DNA of 64,000 bases from Symbiodinium sp. CCMP2592 (GCA_905221615.1 CAJNDT010001322.1:1-64000); one strand, 5' to 3'. Counted from the first letter of the stretch, positions 54,678 to 64,000 are shown. Numbers and translations are program-made. Notes: generated by a model from the sequence alone, not told the origin.

Positions 54678-55739
54678 TCAGAGGTCACGAACTGATAGAC
54701 AAGGAAGACCAAGCGTTGATTCATCTCCATCTTCGCGTGGTCGCAGGATCGCGGTCCCAGGGCCGGAGGTTTTCCTCTGGATACTGTTCCCGATGCTTTC
54801 CCTTGTCCTTGCCTTTGTTTCGGCCTTTGCCGGCGGTGTAGTCGTAGTAGGAGTTGGAGTTCCAGCCTCCATGCTGCTCACCTCCGGTTCTCCACGCCCT
54901 TTTGAAGGTCCCTTGGCCGAAGAAGCGCTTTCACGTTCCTCCGTAGTGACAGGCGTGTCCAGGATGGAAGTACCACCTGGAGGGAGATAGTCAGCAGCCG
55001 AAATGTGGTGTAGGGCTTCAGTACGCTTGGTCGTCGGGTTTTGCTGTCTCTCAGCCTTGGATCTGTTCAGTCTGTCCATGAAATGCGCAGGCATTTGCAC
55101 ACTGTGGTCCACCAGCAAGCCGATGGTCTGGACTGACTGATCAGAATGAGTCAGCAGGATACCGACGGGGTCGATGTACAAGAAGTCCACCGGTCCAGTT
55201 GGCGTTGGTCGTAGCACTGAGAATTGTTGGTGTCCCGTCACCATTGGAATCACCTCGCACAGGACGTTCAGGCAACAAAAGTGCATAGCCTTCACATCTT
55301 CATCCCTTTCGCTCTTCAAGTAAGTAGTAGGGTTGAAGTTGTCCCTGCCAATTCCCATCATGTTGGCTCCCCGTGTAAGCAACGAAAGCATCTGGTTCGT
55401 CCGGAAGCGCTTCAAGGTGTAAGTCCCGTTGGGATCATACTGCTTGAGGTTCTCAGGCTCCTTGGCAAAGCGAATGATCTCCTCATCAGTCACATCCTTG
55501 CTCACACCCGTTTCCCTATCCACTGCCGCCAAAGATCCCCACTTTCCAAGCACATCATAGCGTTGGCCAAGTGCGAAACTTTCCCTCATCTGGAACAACG
55601 GCATAGTCGCCCACTTTGCGAATCCTGACCAAGACTTGTAGATGGATCTGCATACCACGTATGCCATGTACGAAAGAGCGGTCATGTTCGCGTCAATGCA
55701 ATGGGCATTTCGCTTTCCAGAATAGTAGGATGGCTGCAT
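54678..55739 (-). CDS. Unknown protein ORF3 downstream of the large polyprotein
   Basis: A 353-codon frame from an ATG at 55,739, beginning inside the last 58 nt of the polyprotein in the -1 frame. The first ~230 residues look globular (FLYIDPVGILLTHSDQSV, LLVDHSVQMPAHFMDRLNRS). The C-terminal third is Thr/Pro- and Lys/Arg-rich (GTPTPTTTTPPAKAE), probably disordered. No family is recognised and no transmembrane segment is seen. The overlap suggests coupled translation or -1 frameshifting, though I see no canonical slippery heptamer. It is the last frame of the locus. Confidence 0.6.
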   Translation of the reverse strand: MQPSYYSGKRNAHCIDANMTALSYMAYVVCRSIYKSWSGFAKWATMPLFQMRESFALGQRYDVLGKWGSLAAVDRETGVSKDVTDEEIIRFAKEPENLKQYDPNGTYTLKRFRTNQMLSLLTRGANMMGIGRDNFNPTTYLKSERDEDVKAMHFCCLNVLCEVIPMVTGHQQFSVLRPTPTGPVDFLYIDPVGILLTHSDQSVQTIGLLVDHSVQMPAHFMDRLNRSKAERQQNPTTKRTEALHHISAADYLPPGGTSILDTPVTTEERESASSAKGPSKGRGEPEVSSMEAGTPTPTTTTPPAKAETKARTRESIGNSIQRKTSGPGTAILRPREDGDESTLGLPCLSVRDL

Positions 55740-58700
55740 GGCGGTACGTGCAGTTGTAGCTCAGGATCGATGTTCAAAGACTGGCCGGTAACGAAGACGG
55801 GACGACGTTCCTGTGCAATTGCTTCTGGTACTGCGTCATCAAAGTCCTCTCCTGGCTCTATGTCCATTTCTTCATCAGGTTCCTGTTCTGGATCGTCCTC
55901 CGCGATGACAGATGGTTCTGGGATTTCCTCAGGTTCCGCAACGGTCTCTACCTCCATGGCTTCCTGCTCCTCTTCGGGCGCCTCAGGCACTGCGGCTGCT
56001 GCGGCTTCCATTGTCTGAGCAATGAAGTCACTGGGGATCTCCGTAGGAGTCTCCCGTTGTGGAGAACCTTGGTAATATCCGCTCGAAACGAACTGTGACC
56101 AGCAAGACGTGCATCGGGAGAAACATGCTGGAACGATGTTGTAGCATGCCGGGCATACCCTCATTCTCCGTCCATCCTCGTCTCTGCGTAGGTCTTCGGG
56201 TCGCCAATTCTTGATGACAAACTTGATTCCTTTGTCCATGTAGTGATGCCGAACCGTGTTCTCCCTGTGGGACTCCAGGACAGTCGTGAGGTCACGAATG
56301 ATCTGCTCCTTGCTTGTGTCGTGGGGTCCAGGAGGCATCTCGCAAAGCAATTCCATGATCTTGCTTGGCGTTCGGTATCTCTCGAACTCAGGAAGCAACG
56401 GTGATGCATTGTAGTCCAACACCAGCTCTTTCTCCAACCGTTCATCGTAGATCTTTTCCACCAGAGCGAAAGAGTGTGTATCTCGAGGATCAGGGACGCA
56501 AAACCATACCTCCTTGACGAAATGGAAAGGTATCGTTCGGCCAACGATCACGATGCCGCTGTCTGTGATACGTCCATCTTCTCGTGCAAGGTCCTGCGAT
56601 GGGACATGAAGGACCGCCAGTGGCATGTGCTTGGCGTCTCGTCCATGTACTCGCATCTTGGTCGTTGCGTTCCGGTGATCGAACGGCGCAAACACCCCCC
56701 AATAGCTGTGGAGTCTGCCACCTTGGTTGCCTCGGAATTGGCGCCTATGGTCGAAGTCCCCGTCGGGGTCCTCCGAACCAGGCATGATGCCTTGCGTGAC
56801 AATGGAATCCAAGTTGCGGCATGCCGTAGCGTGGAACGCACCTCCAAGACGTTGCAAGAGGGTCATAGATGGAGATATTGCGAACCTGTTCTTGTCCAAC
56901 TGAAGCAAGTTGTTCTGGGGATCTGAGTGCGCAGAGTGACCACTCGTAGCCCGAACTGCCCATGGCTTCACCCAGCCGTTGCACATGTTCAGGTACCTCT
57001 GGCCGTGCCGGCAATGATCATTGTTCTGGATCTCCGTGATCTGGTCCTGAACCGATACCAACCTGTTCGAACCTGCTGATCCAAGAGTTTCCGTGCCGGG
57101 GTCCTTCACTCTCACACCCAGGAACTGCAACCGAATCTTGGCCTTGTGGCGTTTCGTGGCTGCAATCATGTTCCCTTGGAACAATAGCTGAAGTCTTTCA
57201 TTGTACACTCTCTTCTTCTGTTGCTCATCGGTCCTTGAGACCGCTTCGGTGATGCGTCTGCTTTCATGGGTCCATAGTGGCTCATGCCTCACCAAGTCTT
57301 CGATCATCACCCATCCTCCTTCATCACATTTGATGACACTGTTGAATGCCACCTGGCACCTGTTGTCAAGCCATTCCGAGCCTGGGCGCCTGGCGATTCT
57401 GTGGCGCAGGTCAGACTGGATGCATGATAGCGCCCAATCCGCGTTCAGTCTGCGCTGACGGGTGATGTCGCGAAGGACAACTTCGTTCACGAGGTCCCAT
57501 CGATTGTTGATGAAGCTTGCACCCTTGGTTGGGATCAGGTCGAGAATCCCGCACCGGATTGGCCTTCCGCCGCCGATGGATTCGTAGCCTGCATTGGTGT
57601 AGCTATGAGTGTTTTCATCGTAAGCAAAGCTAGGACGGTCTCCTCGTTGAGGTAGGCGTCGGTCGCGATGGTCCGAAAGCTGCTCAATGATGTCCACCAC
57701 TCGCTGGCTATTCTCTGGTCCCGATTCCTGCAGTGGTACGCCACAAGCATCATGTAGGCCCCGACGGTTCTCCACATCCGTGCAGAGATTGTGTTTGTTC
57801 TCATAACGGATCAAGACCACATCACCCCGTACGGCTTCGCCTCCGCGTCGCGGTCGGGCTTTGGCCTTGGGTCGTCGGTCCGAGGATGCAACACTCACAT
57901 GGTCTGTGGTGTCAACGTCCATTGGCTCAGCCTCTTGTGGAGGTACTCGACGTGGATATCGAAGAAGGCTTTCCTTGATAATCTGGACGCCTCGAAGTAC
58001 CAGATCCCGGGTCGCAGCATTTTCTGTGCAATTGGACAGAGTGTGTAGATCACTGCCACAAGCGACACAGAACGTGAGGCGGTCGCTTCCGACTGACATT
58101 TCGCCCTGAGCGAGTACTCCCACATAGTCCTGAAGCTGCGCGACAAATCCTTCACGAATTGCATGCCTGGGATCAGGGCCTTCTGCACCTTGTTCTTCTT
58201 CGGGTTGCGCATCCACATCTACATCCTGTGCAGGTATTGGTGGAGCAACTGAGAACCCTGGATCGTCCGTGACGTTGTCAGCGGCCTGTGTCTCGTCGGT
58301 TCTCGCAATCTCTACGGGGTAGATATCACCATCGACGATCACTGTGAAATCAATCACGAGGTCAGCGGACATGTTGTTGACGATCTCAGCGACTGCTTCA
58401 TTCTTCTTGGGCGGTGTCCTTTTGCGCGGGGAGTCAACCGTGATCAGCTCGATAGCTTCGGCCGACGCGTAGCGGAAGAATGATCTTTCGATTCCCCTCG
58501 CGCACGCATTTGCTCCCTCAAGGCCACCCCAATTCGGAAAATGACTTGGGTGTCTCATTGCAATTGTAAGAAGCCCGAGCGCCAGCTCCACCGTGTCACC
58601 CAGGAGTTCTTCCTTGGGCAAGACTGACCCTCTGTAGCATTCTTGGCGCTCTTCCGGAGTCAAAAGCATTCTCATGAAACCAGCATAAGCGCAGTTCCCG

Positions 58701-61700
58701 GCATCGTAGTAGCAGATGTAGCATGTCTTGCCTTCGGAGTCGTACCCTCTGTCCCATGCCAACTGTTTGGCCTTTCCCCATGCCGCGTACTCGATGGCCT
58801 GACTGGCTGTGATTCGGAGACCACCGTAGTGAGAAACCGTCTTGCCGATGTCTTCATAGACCATCTCCGCACAAACTTTGAGGAACTCCTTGATGTCCAC
58901 GCGAGGATCCACGAATTGGAGCCTCAGGTCATAAAGGTGCTTTGCGCAAGCCAAGGTGTACTTCTGGGACGTGATCAAGTCATTGAAGGAGCCGATTTGA
59001 TGCTGCATCTGCAAGGCTGAAGTATGCGCGCACCCAATGCAGTGTCCAGGATACCCGTTTCCGGTCGGCTTGAAGAAGGCTTGTGCGTAGCACTCAGCCA
59101 ACTTCATTGCTTCACATCCAGAGCAGTAGAACGTTCTCCCTTTGACATAACCGGTGTTCGGGGTCGCATAGGTGTCGATCCGGAACCAGTAGTGCCTGTT
59201 GTCGTAGTAGGCTTCGGGAACGGTCATGGCGATGTCAAAGTCCTGCCAGGTGACTGTGGACGATTCAGCGACCGTGTCACCCTGGGAACCCGACCTGATC
59301 TGTTGCTGCTGTTCTCCCGTAAACCATGTCTGCGAAATCTTGGTGGACGTCTTGACTTCACTCTTGTCCTCCCAAATCTCGACAAGAGACGGGTGAGCGA
59401 CTGAGTCGGTTCGGACTGTTTCGTCCCATGAGCGAACTTTCGATGCCTCAACAAAGCACGTGGATACCATCTTCTCGCAGAACAGCTGCTTCTCGTAGAT
59501 AGCGAAGCCCAATTTGAACCTGACCCGATTGTCCGGTGGTGGCACCTTTTCGGCTGACAGTGTATGCACGCCTGATGACGCATGTTTCGTCTGGCTGTAC
59601 ATTCTTGACCAAAACGAAGATCCATGAATCACCACGCATGCTCGGGCTCGCAACTCCAGTTCAATATACATTCCCAGCGCGTGGAAGCCGTTGAACAGAG
59701 AAGCTTTCTGTCGAAGGTAATTGCTGGCTGCTCCTACGAACCGTAAGTCGTGATTGATGTTGACAATTGGAGGGAGCGTGGTACGCTTCCCTGCCGCAAT
59801 GATAGGGTCAACGTACGTGACCTTGAGCTGTCGCTGCAAGTCAGAACGAATTGCTGCTCCGTCTCCGACCTCACTCATCGGAAATGATATGTTCTCGATG
59901 AGGATCGCCTGGAGGGACAGATGGTAATGCAATGTGACGGTTGCAAGCTGCTCTTCAGTCAAGCCATCCAATGTCGCATTCACAGATTCCAACGATCCTT
60001 TTGTGACTTGGAAGTTGTAGTTGGCACCTGCGGTGATCGACGGGCTCACAATGTAGATCTCACTCCATCCATGCATGACGAGATTCTCTCTCACTGTATG
60101 CGATGACCCTCTAGTCCTTGCGACCATGTCAAAGTCTTGGACGAGGATTGTGCATTGAGAGCGCATAGTCGCGGCGTCAGGCTTGCCACCCATACCCAAA
60201 CTATTGCGAAATCCGTTCAGCGTGTTCATGGTGTTGATGCTTGCTTCTTCCGGAATTTCATCGTTGTCGACAAGATCGTTGTCTGCCTCGATCATCACTG
60301 CCGAGGTAAGCATCGGAGGAGAAGGAAGATGCACGCATGACACCAATGCCAATGCATGGTACAGCCGTGAATACATCCGTAACCACACCTTCGTACTCAG
60401 CTTCACGTAGACCTTCAGGTTGAGACCTTTGTCATCACTTTGAGAGACGGAACGGATCCTTGCCAAATAGGTCACCAGTCTTCTGACGTAATGCTGAATC
60501 GGTGTGGTCCCCACGTCGTGGTTGGCCACGAACTTTGGCGTCTCATCAATGGTAGGTGGGTACTCGTCTTGATCAAGGGTCGTCGCCAGCAAGCTCGAGC
60601 GACAGCCCTTTTCATCGATGTTGACATAATGGTACCAACTTTCCTGAGCGCCAGCGGGGATTGGAGCTTCCTCCCATGTCGGTTGCGATGGTTCCTCTTC
60701 CGGTTGCGAAGACGATGGTTGTGGAGGAGGTGCCGCGGAAGATGACGACGCCGATGCTGTTGCCTCGTCCGTCCTTGCCCTCTTTGGTCCGTGGCTAGGG
60801 GTGGCTCGAGGCTCGGCAGCGGATCCTTGCGATTGTCCCGGCGTTCTTCCATGCTCAGGGTGCACGATTCCTTCCGGTTCGAGGTTGCTTGCCGTAGGCA
60901 TCGCAACTCTCCCCGTTGAGTATACCCAGCTAGGATGCCGTTGAAGATTGGGAGGAAATAGGCCATCATCTTGCATAAGCGGACTTGGTGCCCCCATCTG
61001 TTGGAATTCTGCTTCCCATATGCCCAACGTGGCGCGTTTGGTAGAGCAGTCGACCACGTACCCAGATTCAACTCCGCACTGATTCCAGGTGTAGCCACGG
61101 AACGCATCCGGCAATTGGAAGCCATTCCTGTCTTGATCTGCACATACAGCATCCACATGGTGCTTGAGGAAAGCATACGTGGTGTAGTCGGAATCAGGGA
61201 GCACATCGTTGGACCATCTGTAATGCGGGTGTCCAGTTTCTGGATCAACCCATGATACGTAGGAATGAAGCACGTTGAGACAGACACTGAACGCCTGGAG
61301 CGAGTTCATCGCAAAGGCGAGCGGATGTCCCATGCCTTGAGGCATTGTGCGCATCATCAAAGCCAGCTGGTGAACGTTGAGTGGCGTGGCGCCATCGTTG
61401 CTCGCTGCACATTCCTGGTTGTAGGTCCGTAGTCCATACCCAGTGTGTTTTGCGAACATGTACATCAGCTTGCACACCCTACATAACGTAGGCTCCGCCA
61501 ACAGGTCTGATTGGTCAGGTGCTCTACCCGACATAGGCAACTTGTGGTAGTAGTCCTGATTCACCGTATAACATTGTTGAATTCTCGTGTCTGTCACAGT
61601 CTGGTAGGGCGTCTCCACGGAGTTGATGAGAACGGCGAGGTTGTAGTACCCGTCCGCACTGACGATGTTCCTTGTTGCAGTGTTCAAGTCGAACCGAACT

Positions 61701-62167
61701 TGTTTTCGTTCTTGTTCCAGTTCAACTACAGCCAATTTTGCATCATCGCGGATCACTTCCTCATCCACCATAAACCCGGTGATGGCATTGAACTTCCCCT
61801 CGTAGTCAGCAACAATGTGTTTGAGACCTCCACCAAACTTGATGACCATGGCGAGTATCTCCCCATAGGGTTTGTCCATGTACTCCTCAGGGGGAGCAAA
61901 TAAGCAAGCTTTGAGGATTTCTCGGACTCGAATGGAAAGATCCCCTCCTGGCGACAGATTTGCACACGTGAACAGCAAGACCAACGGAGGTGCTTCGAAC
62001 GCTGCCCATGTGCGAATGAGATCATTGTCGACCACTTTGTCTTTCGTAATCTTCGGCGGGAGCGAGACGCTCTGCGACGAATCCCCAGAATACATCTCCA
62101 GGAACTTGTGGAACTTCAGAAACGTTCGCATCATCCCACCAGACGGGAAAACTTCTTCGTGGTCCAC
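55682..62167 (-). CDS. ORF2: ~2160-codon polyprotein with Tpt1/KptA-like domain
   Basis: A single open frame of 6.5 kb. Residues ~1-440 globular, unknown; ~445-540 Pro/Ser/Glu-rich; ~832-930 a block also found as a relic at 12.8-13.3 kb (ELRARACVVIH, KQLFCEKMVSTCF); a Cys cluster (CSGCEAMKLAEC, CIGCAH); a basic patch (RKRTPPKKNE); CVACGSDLHTLSNC; ~1580-1890 a Tpt1/KptA-like RNA 2'-phosphotransferase fold, with the RH pair in DLRHRIARRPG, EGGWVMIEDLV, FHATACRNLDSIVTQGIMPG and IPFHFVKEVWF; ~2004-2022 a zinc ribbon (CPACYNIVPACFSRCTSC); acidic tail. Tpt1 removes the 2'-phosphate left by tRNA ligation using NAD; activity here is unproven. No reverse transcriptase, protease or integrase motif is visible. 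The first codon listed is GTG after an in-frame TGA; an ATG in good context lies at 62,209, and the first internal ATG is at 62,137. Confidence 0.75.
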   Translation of the reverse strand: MDHEEVFPSGGMMRTFLKFHKFLEMYSGDSSQSVSLPPKITKDKVVDNDLIRTWAAFEAPPLVLLFTCANLSPGGDLSIRVREILKACLFAPPEEYMDKPYGEILAMVIKFGGGLKHIVADYEGKFNAITGFMVDEEVIRDDAKLAVVELEQERKQVRFDLNTATRNIVSADGYYNLAVLINSVETPYQTVTDTRIQQCYTVNQDYYHKLPMSGRAPDQSDLLAEPTLCRVCKLMYMFAKHTGYGLRTYNQECAASNDGATPLNVHQLALMMRTMPQGMGHPLAFAMNSLQAFSVCLNVLHSYVSWVDPETGHPHYRWSNDVLPDSDYTTYAFLKHHVDAVCADQDRNGFQLPDAFRGYTWNQCGVESGYVVDCSTKRATLGIWEAEFQQMGAPSPLMQDDGLFPPNLQRHPSWVYSTGRVAMPTASNLEPEGIVHPEHGRTPGQSQGSAAEPRATPSHGPKRARTDEATASASSSSAAPPPQPSSSQPEEEPSQPTWEEAPIPAGAQESWYHYVNIDEKGCRSSLLATTLDQDEYPPTIDETPKFVANHDVGTTPIQHYVRRLVTYLARIRSVSQSDDKGLNLKVYVKLSTKVWLRMYSRLYHALALVSCVHLPSPPMLTSAVMIEADNDLVDNDEIPEEASINTMNTLNGFRNSLGMGGKPDAATMRSQCTILVQDFDMVARTRGSSHTVRENLVMHGWSEIYIVSPSITAGANYNFQVTKGSLESVNATLDGLTEEQLATVTLHYHLSLQAILIENISFPMSEVGDGAAIRSDLQRQLKVTYVDPIIAAGKRTTLPPIVNINHDLRFVGAASNYLRQKASLFNGFHALGMYIELELRARACVVIHGSSFWSRMYSQTKHASSGVHTLSAEKVPPPDNRVRFKLGFAIYEKQLFCEKMVSTCFVEASKVRSWDETVRTDSVAHPSLVEIWEDKSEVKTSTKISQTWFTGEQQQQIRSGSQGDTVAESSTVTWQDFDIAMTVPEAYYDNRHYWFRIDTYATPNTGYVKGRTFYCSGCEAMKLAECYAQAFFKPTGNGYPGHCIGCAHTSALQMQHQIGSFNDLITSQKYTLACAKHLYDLRLQFVDPRVDIKEFLKVCAEMVYEDIGKTVSHYGGLRITASQAIEYAAWGKAKQLAWDRGYDSEGKTCYICYYDAGNCAYAGFMRMLLTPEERQECYRGSVLPKEELLGDTVELALGLLTIAMRHPSHFPNWGGLEGANACARGIERSFFRYASAEAIELITVDSPRKRTPPKKNEAVAEIVNNMSADLVIDFTVIVDGDIYPVEIARTDETQAADNVTDDPGFSVAPPIPAQDVDVDAQPEEEQGAEGPDPRHAIREGFVAQLQDYVGVLAQGEMSVGSDRLTFCVACGSDLHTLSNCTENAATRDLVLRGVQIIKESLLRYPRRVPPQEAEPMDVDTTDHVSVASSDRRPKAKARPRRGGEAVRGDVVLIRYENKHNLCTDVENRRGLHDACGVPLQESGPENSQRVVDIIEQLSDHRDRRLPQRGDRPSFAYDENTHSYTNAGYESIGGGRPIRCGILDLIPTKGASFINNRWDLVNEVVLRDITRQRRLNADWALSCIQSDLRHRIARRPGSEWLDNRCQVAFNSVIKCDEGGWVMIEDLVRHEPLWTHESRRITEAVSRTDEQQKKRVYNERLQLLFQGNMIAATKRHKAKIRLQFLGVRVKDPGTETLGSAGSNRLVSVQDQITEIQNNDHCRHGQRYLNMCNGWVKPWAVRATSGHSAHSDPQNNLLQLDKNRFAISPSMTLLQRLGGAFHATACRNLDSIVTQGIMPGSEDPDGDFDHRRQFRGNQGGRLHSYWGVFAPFDHRNATTKMRVHGRDAKHMPLAVLHVPSQDLAREDGRITDSGIVIVGRTIPFHFVKEVWFCVPDPRDTHSFALVEKIYDERLEKELVLDYNASPLLPEFERYRTPSKIMELLCEMPPGPHDTSKEQIIRDLTTVLESHRENTVRHHYMDKGIKFVIKNWRPEDLRRDEDGRRMRVCPACYNIVPACFSRCTSCWSQFVSSGYYQGSPQRETPTEIPSDFIAQTMEAAAAAVPEAPEEEQEAMEVETVAEPEEIPEPSVIAEDDPEQEPDEEMDIEPGEDFDDAVPEAIAQERRPVFVTGQSLNIDPELQLHVPPCSHPTILESEMPIALTRT

Positions 62168-62321
62168 TCATTCGAAGGCCAGCTCGTAGGCATTGTAGCT
62201 TTCAGCCATGGCTCGGGTTTCGGTCCTTCCTCCGTAGGAGGGAAGTCCCTACACCCTACTTGACTTCACGGTTCCGGGTTCTCCGTAAGAGGCACCCTTC
62301 CCCGATCCGTCTGGTCAGACC
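62168..62321 (-). other. Spacer between ORF1 and ORF2 with probable ORF2 start
   Basis: Contains an ATG at 62,209-62,207 in the context GAGCC-ATG-G, followed by 12 codons (AESYNAYELAFE) and TGA, in the same frame as ORF2. No other motif is recognised. Confidence 0.5.
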
Positions 62322-63821
62322 TCAGTTGTTCCTTAGTTGGGGCTGTCTAATAGCCCCTTCATCAGCGTCTACACACTGATGTTGCTGCCATGCAATGTCC
62401 TCAGATTCATGTGCATCGTGACTGACACTGACATGAGCTCGAACAAGGCTGCGAACATTCCTCGCAATCGACCGCCATGAGACATCAATGCGCTGCGACA
62501 AACTGTTCTTCGAATCATGGTCCAAGCAATCATCCAGTCTCATCACCAAACGGTCCGCTTCAGGCATGTTAGAGAACATGATCCTGCGTCCACCACCATC
62601 GCCATCAGCACCAACATGATCATCAACCTTAACCTTCGTCGCCTTGCCACTTGAAACAAGAGCATGCAACTCTGGCCAAGACCAACATGAACATGAAGAA
62701 GGCATGTCAAGCGAAAAATAGACGTCGGAAAAATCCGCACACTTCTTCAGCAGGCGTTTGAGAGATTTCAAGACACTTCTGAAAACTTTGTACTTCCCAC
62801 CGGAACGTTTCTCACCCCCCACGCAAGCCCCTTCACTACTTCCAGGACCAGCACCTGATCGCAAAAGCGATGCCACGAATAGCACAGGTGTGCGCAGGTC
62901 GTTCCGGCACGCATCCTTCATCGTACCGATAAGGTTGTCCTCATCGGCTTTGGAGCTGATCAGCTCCTTGCAAGTTATGCGAGAGCAACCCTTAGTGGGC
63001 TTAGGCACGGAGTAGCCATTACCCAAGCCACAGAGGTCAACAATCATGCGGTCTGGCTTTCGTCCACCAGCCTTCGACGGCATGGCTACCAATCTCCCAT
63101 CGCCAGTTGCCTGAAATTTCAAGGCTTTAAGCAATCTTCTGGAGATTTGTCTAGTCAACTCGCATTTATCAGATCGATCCTTAGCGTCCGAATCAGTCAT
63201 GTGCAAATGTTTGGACGAGCACACATCAGACGACTTAGGATGCAACGCGCCGTTTGCGGCAATGTACTCCCATTCATCCTTGCAGTAGCCGAGCTCAACG
63301 GCGGTTCCGGGAGATACAGGATCCCGAAAGGTATAACGCTGCCCGTGAGTGCATCCTTGGATCTTGATGCTCTTCCACATGGCATCTTCCTGAAGTCCCT
63401 TGTACTGCTTGGTTTCCTGGACTGGTACTCGAGGAGGTACGTCGATGATGATTTGGAACCCCCATGATGCCGCTCTGCGCGCAATTCTTTGGACGACCTC
63501 CCCCCATGGGTAGTCTGTCCGCAATTTGGCCCTTTCAGGGTTGTCAGCGATTTTCCGACTCAGCCACGAATTCTGGCCCAACACCCCTGCACCAATGAAG
63601 ATCACGGAGTTAGGGTTGTCTTTCCTTGCTTCCACCACATCAAAGAGGTAGGCGAACATGGCGTCGTCAACTTCTCGCCCCATACTCAGAACATTTACTT
63701 GCAGCCCAGGGTCGTAGTGAGAATCGGGAGCATGCTGGGCGATGAATACCTTGAATGGAGCATAACTCATCCAACAGTTTCCCTCATCGACCACCTCCAT
63801 ATCAAGGGCCACACCGTGCAA
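62322..63821 (-). CDS. ORF1: two degenerate methyltransferase-like half-modules
   Basis: A 499-codon frame; the listed start is TTG and the frame stays open back to a stop near 63,907, with the first ATG a few codons inside (MEVVDEG). Residues ~70-215 include SVIFIGAGVLGQNSWL, WGFQIIIDVPPRVPV, IQGCTHGQRYTF and VCSSKHLHM. Residues ~260-430 repeat the theme: MIVDLCGLGNGYS, TPVLFVASLLRSGAG, VYFSLDMPSSCSCW. The ending C-x(2)-KHxH motif matches the MTase-like modules of E2 and E3 (CKGDHSH, CDGKHSH). The position of the usual active-site motif (PPC or similar) reads GAG or SLL, so catalysis is doubtful. The ORF ends with a His/Asp/Gln-rich tail. It precedes the polyprotein on the same strand, 154 bp away. 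Confidence 0.55.
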   Translation of the reverse strand: MHGVALDMEVVDEGNCWMSYAPFKVFIAQHAPDSHYDPGLQVNVLSMGREVDDAMFAYLFDVVEARKDNPNSVIFIGAGVLGQNSWLSRKIADNPERAKLRTDYPWGEVVQRIARRAASWGFQIIIDVPPRVPVQETKQYKGLQEDAMWKSIKIQGCTHGQRYTFRDPVSPGTAVELGYCKDEWEYIAANGALHPKSSDVCSSKHLHMTDSDAKDRSDKCELTRQISRRLLKALKFQATGDGRLVAMPSKAGGRKPDRMIVDLCGLGNGYSVPKPTKGCSRITCKELISSKADEDNLIGTMKDACRNDLRTPVLFVASLLRSGAGPGSSEGACVGGEKRSGGKYKVFRSVLKSLKRLLKKCADFSDVYFSLDMPSSCSCWSWPELHALVSSGKATKVKVDDHVGADGDGGGRRIMFSNMPEADRLVMRLDDCLDHDSKNSLSQRIDVSWRSIARNVRSLVRAHVSVSHDAHESEDIAWQQHQCVDADEGAIRQPQLRNN

Positions 63822-64000
63822 CTTGCATTTGGGAATCTTTGATGTGATTACCGGTAATTTCCCCGGCTGTAAGGGATTTCTTGTAAGTAGACCTAACTCC
63901 TATCTGGTCGAGGAATTGGACCAACCAGGGCCTCATGGGTGTGTTTTCGCGCGACTTTGACCACGTTGAGGCAATTGATCATCATATCTTGATTTCTTCG
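63822..64000. other. Window edge
   Basis: The ORF1 frame stays open to a stop near 63,907. Beyond that nothing is supported. The upstream part of this locus may lie outside the window. Confidence 0.5.

Noticed and set aside
55682-62167. RNA-virus or giant-virus polyprotein
   Set aside because: No polymerase, helicase, protease or capsid motif is visible, and the relic at 12.8 kb points to a dispersed genomic family. It stays open only as one of several explanations.

Overview
The window looks like nuclear DNA of a dinoflagellate; I cannot name the genus. The evidence is: (i) two host-type genes split into very short exons (about 20-110 nt) whose introns begin GC, GT or GA and end AG followed by an exonic G, a known dinoflagellate splice pattern; (ii) retroelement, methyltransferase-like and Tpt1-like reading frames of kinds I recall as abundant in dinoflagellate genomes; (iii) almost every recognisable gene on the minus strand, as in dinoflagellate unidirectional arrays. 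Many open frames start at GTG or TTG and are not real starts.

Layout. 1-3.2 kb: GA microsatellite, then no supported gene. 3.2-5.2 kb: decayed RNase H-like retroelement remnant. 5.5-12.6 kb (element E1): old tyrosine-recombinase (YR) retrotransposon, gag > RT > RNase H with a methyltransferase (MTase) nested inside it > YR. 12.8-13.3 kb: relic related to the large polyprotein at the other end of the window. 14.4-16.3 kb: multi-exon TPR gene. 18.0-21.7 kb: multi-exon PP6-type protein phosphatase gene. 22-25.7 kb: simple and degenerate repeats. 25.7-27.9 kb: multi-exon gene of an unknown family. 28.8-37.9 kb (E2) and 40.8-49.6 kb (E3): two related YR retrotransposons. 38-40.3 kb: unknown reading frames. 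50.2-54.6 kb: a ~216-bp satellite arranged as a giant inverted repeat, bounded by short terminal inverted repeats. 54.7-63.9 kb: three large frames, including a ~2160-codon polyprotein with a Tpt1/KptA-like domain and no visible reverse transcriptase.

How the parts fit. E1, E2 and E3 all carry split direct repeats in the order A1 - genes - B1A2 - (gap) - B2, with B1 abutting A2 exactly. This fits YR retrotransposons of the PAT/Ngaro style that integrate from a circle. E2 and E3 read: coiled-coil leader, YR with a C-terminal Cys motif, gag with a Cys/His finger, then MTase-like and 2-oxoglutarate/Fe(II) dioxygenase-like modules, RT and RNase H. The dioxygenase-like module precedes the MTase in E2 but follows it in E3. 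E3 has intact frames and repeats that look identical by eye, so it may be recent; E2 has several frameshifts and E1 is decayed. A related MTase-like module also occurs in the RT-less locus at 62-64 kb.
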